From: PALSA-612 sp963711315
GTDB lineage: Bacteria; Actinomycetota; Thermoleophilia; Gaiellales; Gaiellaceae
DNA length: 64,000 bases
Assembly (NCBI GenBank): GCA_963711315.1
Contig: CAVQDQ010000005.1
Location: 124,001 to 188,000, forward strand
Reading direction: 5' to 3'
Made by a program: the position numbers and the translations under genes. Shown here piece after piece: positions 62,452 through 64,000 of the stretch. The notes beneath the pieces are model-generated. The model was not told the origin of the DNA. It saw only the letters and a list, made by a program, of their open reading frames with translations, and searched no databases. Position 1 is the first letter of the stretch. Every line of letters starts with the position of its first letter.

Positions 62452-63198
62452 CTAGAGCTCGTAGTGGTCGGGAGCGTGCTTGTACGCCTGGAATGCCTCG
62501 GGATCGTGCGAGAAGAACACGTCCGCGCCGTGCTCGGCGGCGACGTCCTTGACGCGCTGGATCGAGCGCACGCCCGCCCGCGGGTCGATGTGGAACCCGG
62601 GCTGGATGCCCCGCTCCATCGCCGCGCCCGTGTAGACGACGTCGAAGGCGAACAGCATGGGGCTCGTCCCAGAGTCGCCGCTGACGAGCAAGGAGTAATG
62701 CCCGATCGTATGGCCGGGCGTCTCGAACAACCACAAGCCCTTCGCGAGCTCGACGTCCCCCGACACCGCCTGGAACTGCGCGCCGTCGTGATCCCACGTC
62801 TTGTCCGAGTAGCCGAAGAACTCGAACGGCTCGTGATCGCGCGCCTGCGCGAGCTCCTGCTCGTGCACGACATTCGGGATGCCCGAGAAGTGCTTGTTGC
62901 CGCCGACGTGGTCGAAGTGGAGGTGGGAGTTGACGAGCGTCGTCACGTCGGACGTCGAGAAGCCGGCGAGCTCGAGCTGCGCGGGGATCGTCTGCTCCGG
63001 GGTCTGCTCGGGGAGCTCGAAGGGGAGCACGGCGTTCGTGTGCTCGAGGTCGAAGCCGGTGTCGAAAAGGAAGAGCCCGTCCTCGGACTCGACGAGCACG
63101 CCATAGGAGGGGATTCGCACCTGCGGCCCCGGCACGTTCCACATGAACTGCGTGTGCTCGATGACGATCGAGCCGTTGTCGAGCAGCCAGACCTTCAT
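62452..63198 (-). CDS. N-acyl-homoserine-lactonase-like metallo-beta-lactamase fold hydrolase
   Basis: 248 aa. The dinuclear-metal motif VNSHLHFDHVGGNKHF (HxHxDH, about 104-119), a later His in ETPGHTIGHYSLL, an Asp in FAFDVVYTG and a C-terminal His (FFSHDPEAF) match the AttM/AiiA-like lactonase family. In this operon it may open a lactone intermediate rather than quench signals. The ATG overlaps the hydroxyacyl-CoA dehydrogenase stop (ATGA), so it is coupled. Confidence 0.87.
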   Translation of the reverse strand: MKVWLLDNGSIVIEHTQFMWNVPGPQVRIPSYGVLVESEDGLFLFDTGFDLEHTNAVLPFELPEQTPEQTIPAQLELAGFSTSDVTTLVNSHLHFDHVGGNKHFSGIPNVVHEQELAQARDHEPFEFFGYSDKTWDHDGAQFQAVSGDVELAKGLWLFETPGHTIGHYSLLVSGDSGTSPMLFAFDVVYTGAAMERGIQPGFHIDPRAGVRSIQRVKDVAAEHGADVFFSHDPEAFQAYKHAPDHYEL

Positions 63199-64000
63199 CG
63201 AGCCGCCAGCTCCGCCTCGAGAGCCTTGCGCACGGCGACGAGCTTCGCGGCCCGCTCGGCCCGCAGGCGGTCGATGTCCTCGGGCGTGTAGTCGTAGAGG
63301 CCGCTGCCCGTCTTCATGCCGAGCTTGCCCTCGGCGATCTTGTCCCGGATCGTGGACGACACCTCGCCCGACGTCGAGAGATCCTGGTTGAGATACGAGC
63401 CGACGGCGTTGTAGATGTCGAGGCCGGCCATGTCGAGCAGCTCCATGGGGCCGATCACGGCGAGCTTGTAGCCGATGCCCCAGCGGACGTTGAGGTCGAG
63501 TCCCTCGGGGTCGATGATGCCCCGGTCGACGAGGTCGAGGCATTCGCGGAGGATCGCGTAGAGGATGCGGTTCTCGACGAAGCCGGGCACTTCTTTCTCG
63601 ACCACGGGGTGGTACCCGATGCGACGAATGAGGTCGGACGTGGCGTCGACGACTTCCTGCGACGTCTGCTCGCCGGGGATCACCTCGATCATCGGGATCA
63701 GGTGCGGAGGGTTCGACCAGTGCATGCCGACGACGCGCTCGGGATTGGCGCAGACGGTGGCGATCTTCGTGATCGGGATGCCGGACGTGTTCGAGGCGAG
63801 CACGGCGTCATCCGCCACGTGCTTTTCGAACTCCGCAAACACCTCGTGCTTGAGCTCGATCTTCTCCGGCACGGCCTCCAGCACGAAGTCGGCGCCGTCG
63901 AGCGTGGCGGCCAGGTCGGTCTCGAAGCGGAGCGACCCACCGTCCTCCTGCGCGGCGTCGAGCCGTTCGAGCACGCCCTCGGCCATCGTCACGCCGCCCT
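63195..64000 (-). CDS. 3-hydroxyacyl-CoA dehydrogenase, N-terminus outside window
   Basis: 268 visible codons. The end of the NAD-binding domain has DGADFVLEAVPEKIELKHEVF, ASNTSGIPITKIA, and GMHWSNPPHLIPMIEVIPGEQTS (His and Asn/Ser of the active site). PGFVENRILYAILRECLDLVDRGIIDPEGLD and GPMELLDMAGLDIYNAVGSYL belong to the C-terminal helical domain. It oxidises 3-hydroxyacyl-CoA or a related hydroxy acid with NAD. The start and glycine-rich motif lie beyond base 64000. It is upstream of, and coupled to, the lactonase-like gene. Confidence 0.9.
   Translation of the reverse strand, partial: GGVTMAEGVLERLDAAQEDGGSLRFETDLAATLDGADFVLEAVPEKIELKHEVFAEFEKHVADDAVLASNTSGIPITKIATVCANPERVVGMHWSNPPHLIPMIEVIPGEQTSQEVVDATSDLIRRIGYHPVVEKEVPGFVENRILYAILRECLDLVDRGIIDPEGLDLNVRWGIGYKLAVIGPMELLDMAGLDIYNAVGSYLNQDLSTSGEVSSTIRDKIAEGKLGMKTGSGLYDYTPEDIDRLRAERAAKLVAVRKALEAELAAR

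Noticed and set aside
61615..63291. 558-codon plus-strand frame opposite SDR and lactonase genes
   Set aside because: Val/Arg/Glu-rich antisense shadow of well-supported minus-strand genes.

Overview
The window reads as a piece of a high-GC actinobacterial chromosome. Supporting signs are an F420-type luciferase-like oxidoreductase, many acyl-CoA dehydrogenases, separate MaoC-type HadA/HadB-like dehydratase subunits, frequent GTG/TTG starts, and -10 boxes of the form TAnnnT placed 6-8 nt before start codons (leaderless transcripts). The mix of genes resembles Thermoleophilia (Gaiella/Solirubrobacter-like); that placement is an inference and was not tested.

Three regions can be told apart. 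(1) 1-22.8 kb is catabolic: a phosphotransferase, LLM oxidoreductase, four acyl-CoA dehydrogenases, acyl-CoA synthetase, several hotdog thioesterases, short-chain dehydrogenases, a quinone reductase, a haloalkane dehalogenase, a lactate-monooxygenase-like enzyme, HadA/HadB and a TetR regulator with two operator-like sites. Many genes overlap by 4 bp (ATGA/GTGA) and so form translationally coupled operons for degrading acyl-CoA or related carbon compounds. A large cyclase/AAA-ATPase signalling protein lies among them. (2) 22.8-56.7 kb is a cell-surface polysaccharide locus: a WcaJ-type priming transferase, Wzx flippase, Wzy-like polymerase, Wzz-like protein, PssD/PssE-type transferase pair, at least seven further glycosyltransferases, an asparagine-synthase-like amidotransferase, and a coupled ATP-grasp / flavoprotein / PAP2 cassette. 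Three secreted right-handed-beta-helix-like paralogues, a DUF4038-type glycoside-hydrolase-like protein and LuxR-family regulators complete it. Two of the beta-helix genes share a 1.2-kb nearly identical module joined to different N-terminal parts (Fn3, poly-proline, exact 291-bp repeats). (3) 56.8-64 kb returns to catabolism: VOC protein, small zincin, a fused [2Fe-2S]/molybdopterin oxidoreductase, lipoprotein, zinc alcohol dehydrogenase, VOC protein, SDR, a lactonase-like metallo-beta-lactamase and a 3-hydroxyacyl-CoA dehydrogenase running off the right edge.

A caution for every user of this annotation: at about 27 places the coding frame is broken by a single base (mostly one extra base in a short G or C run), and restoring one base gives a normal family sequence. 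These affect housekeeping-like and accessory genes alike and most look like sequencing or assembly errors, with a dense cluster at 35.2-39.4 kb. Gene coordinates below span the repaired genes. No tRNA, rRNA, CRISPR array, transposase or integrase was recognised.
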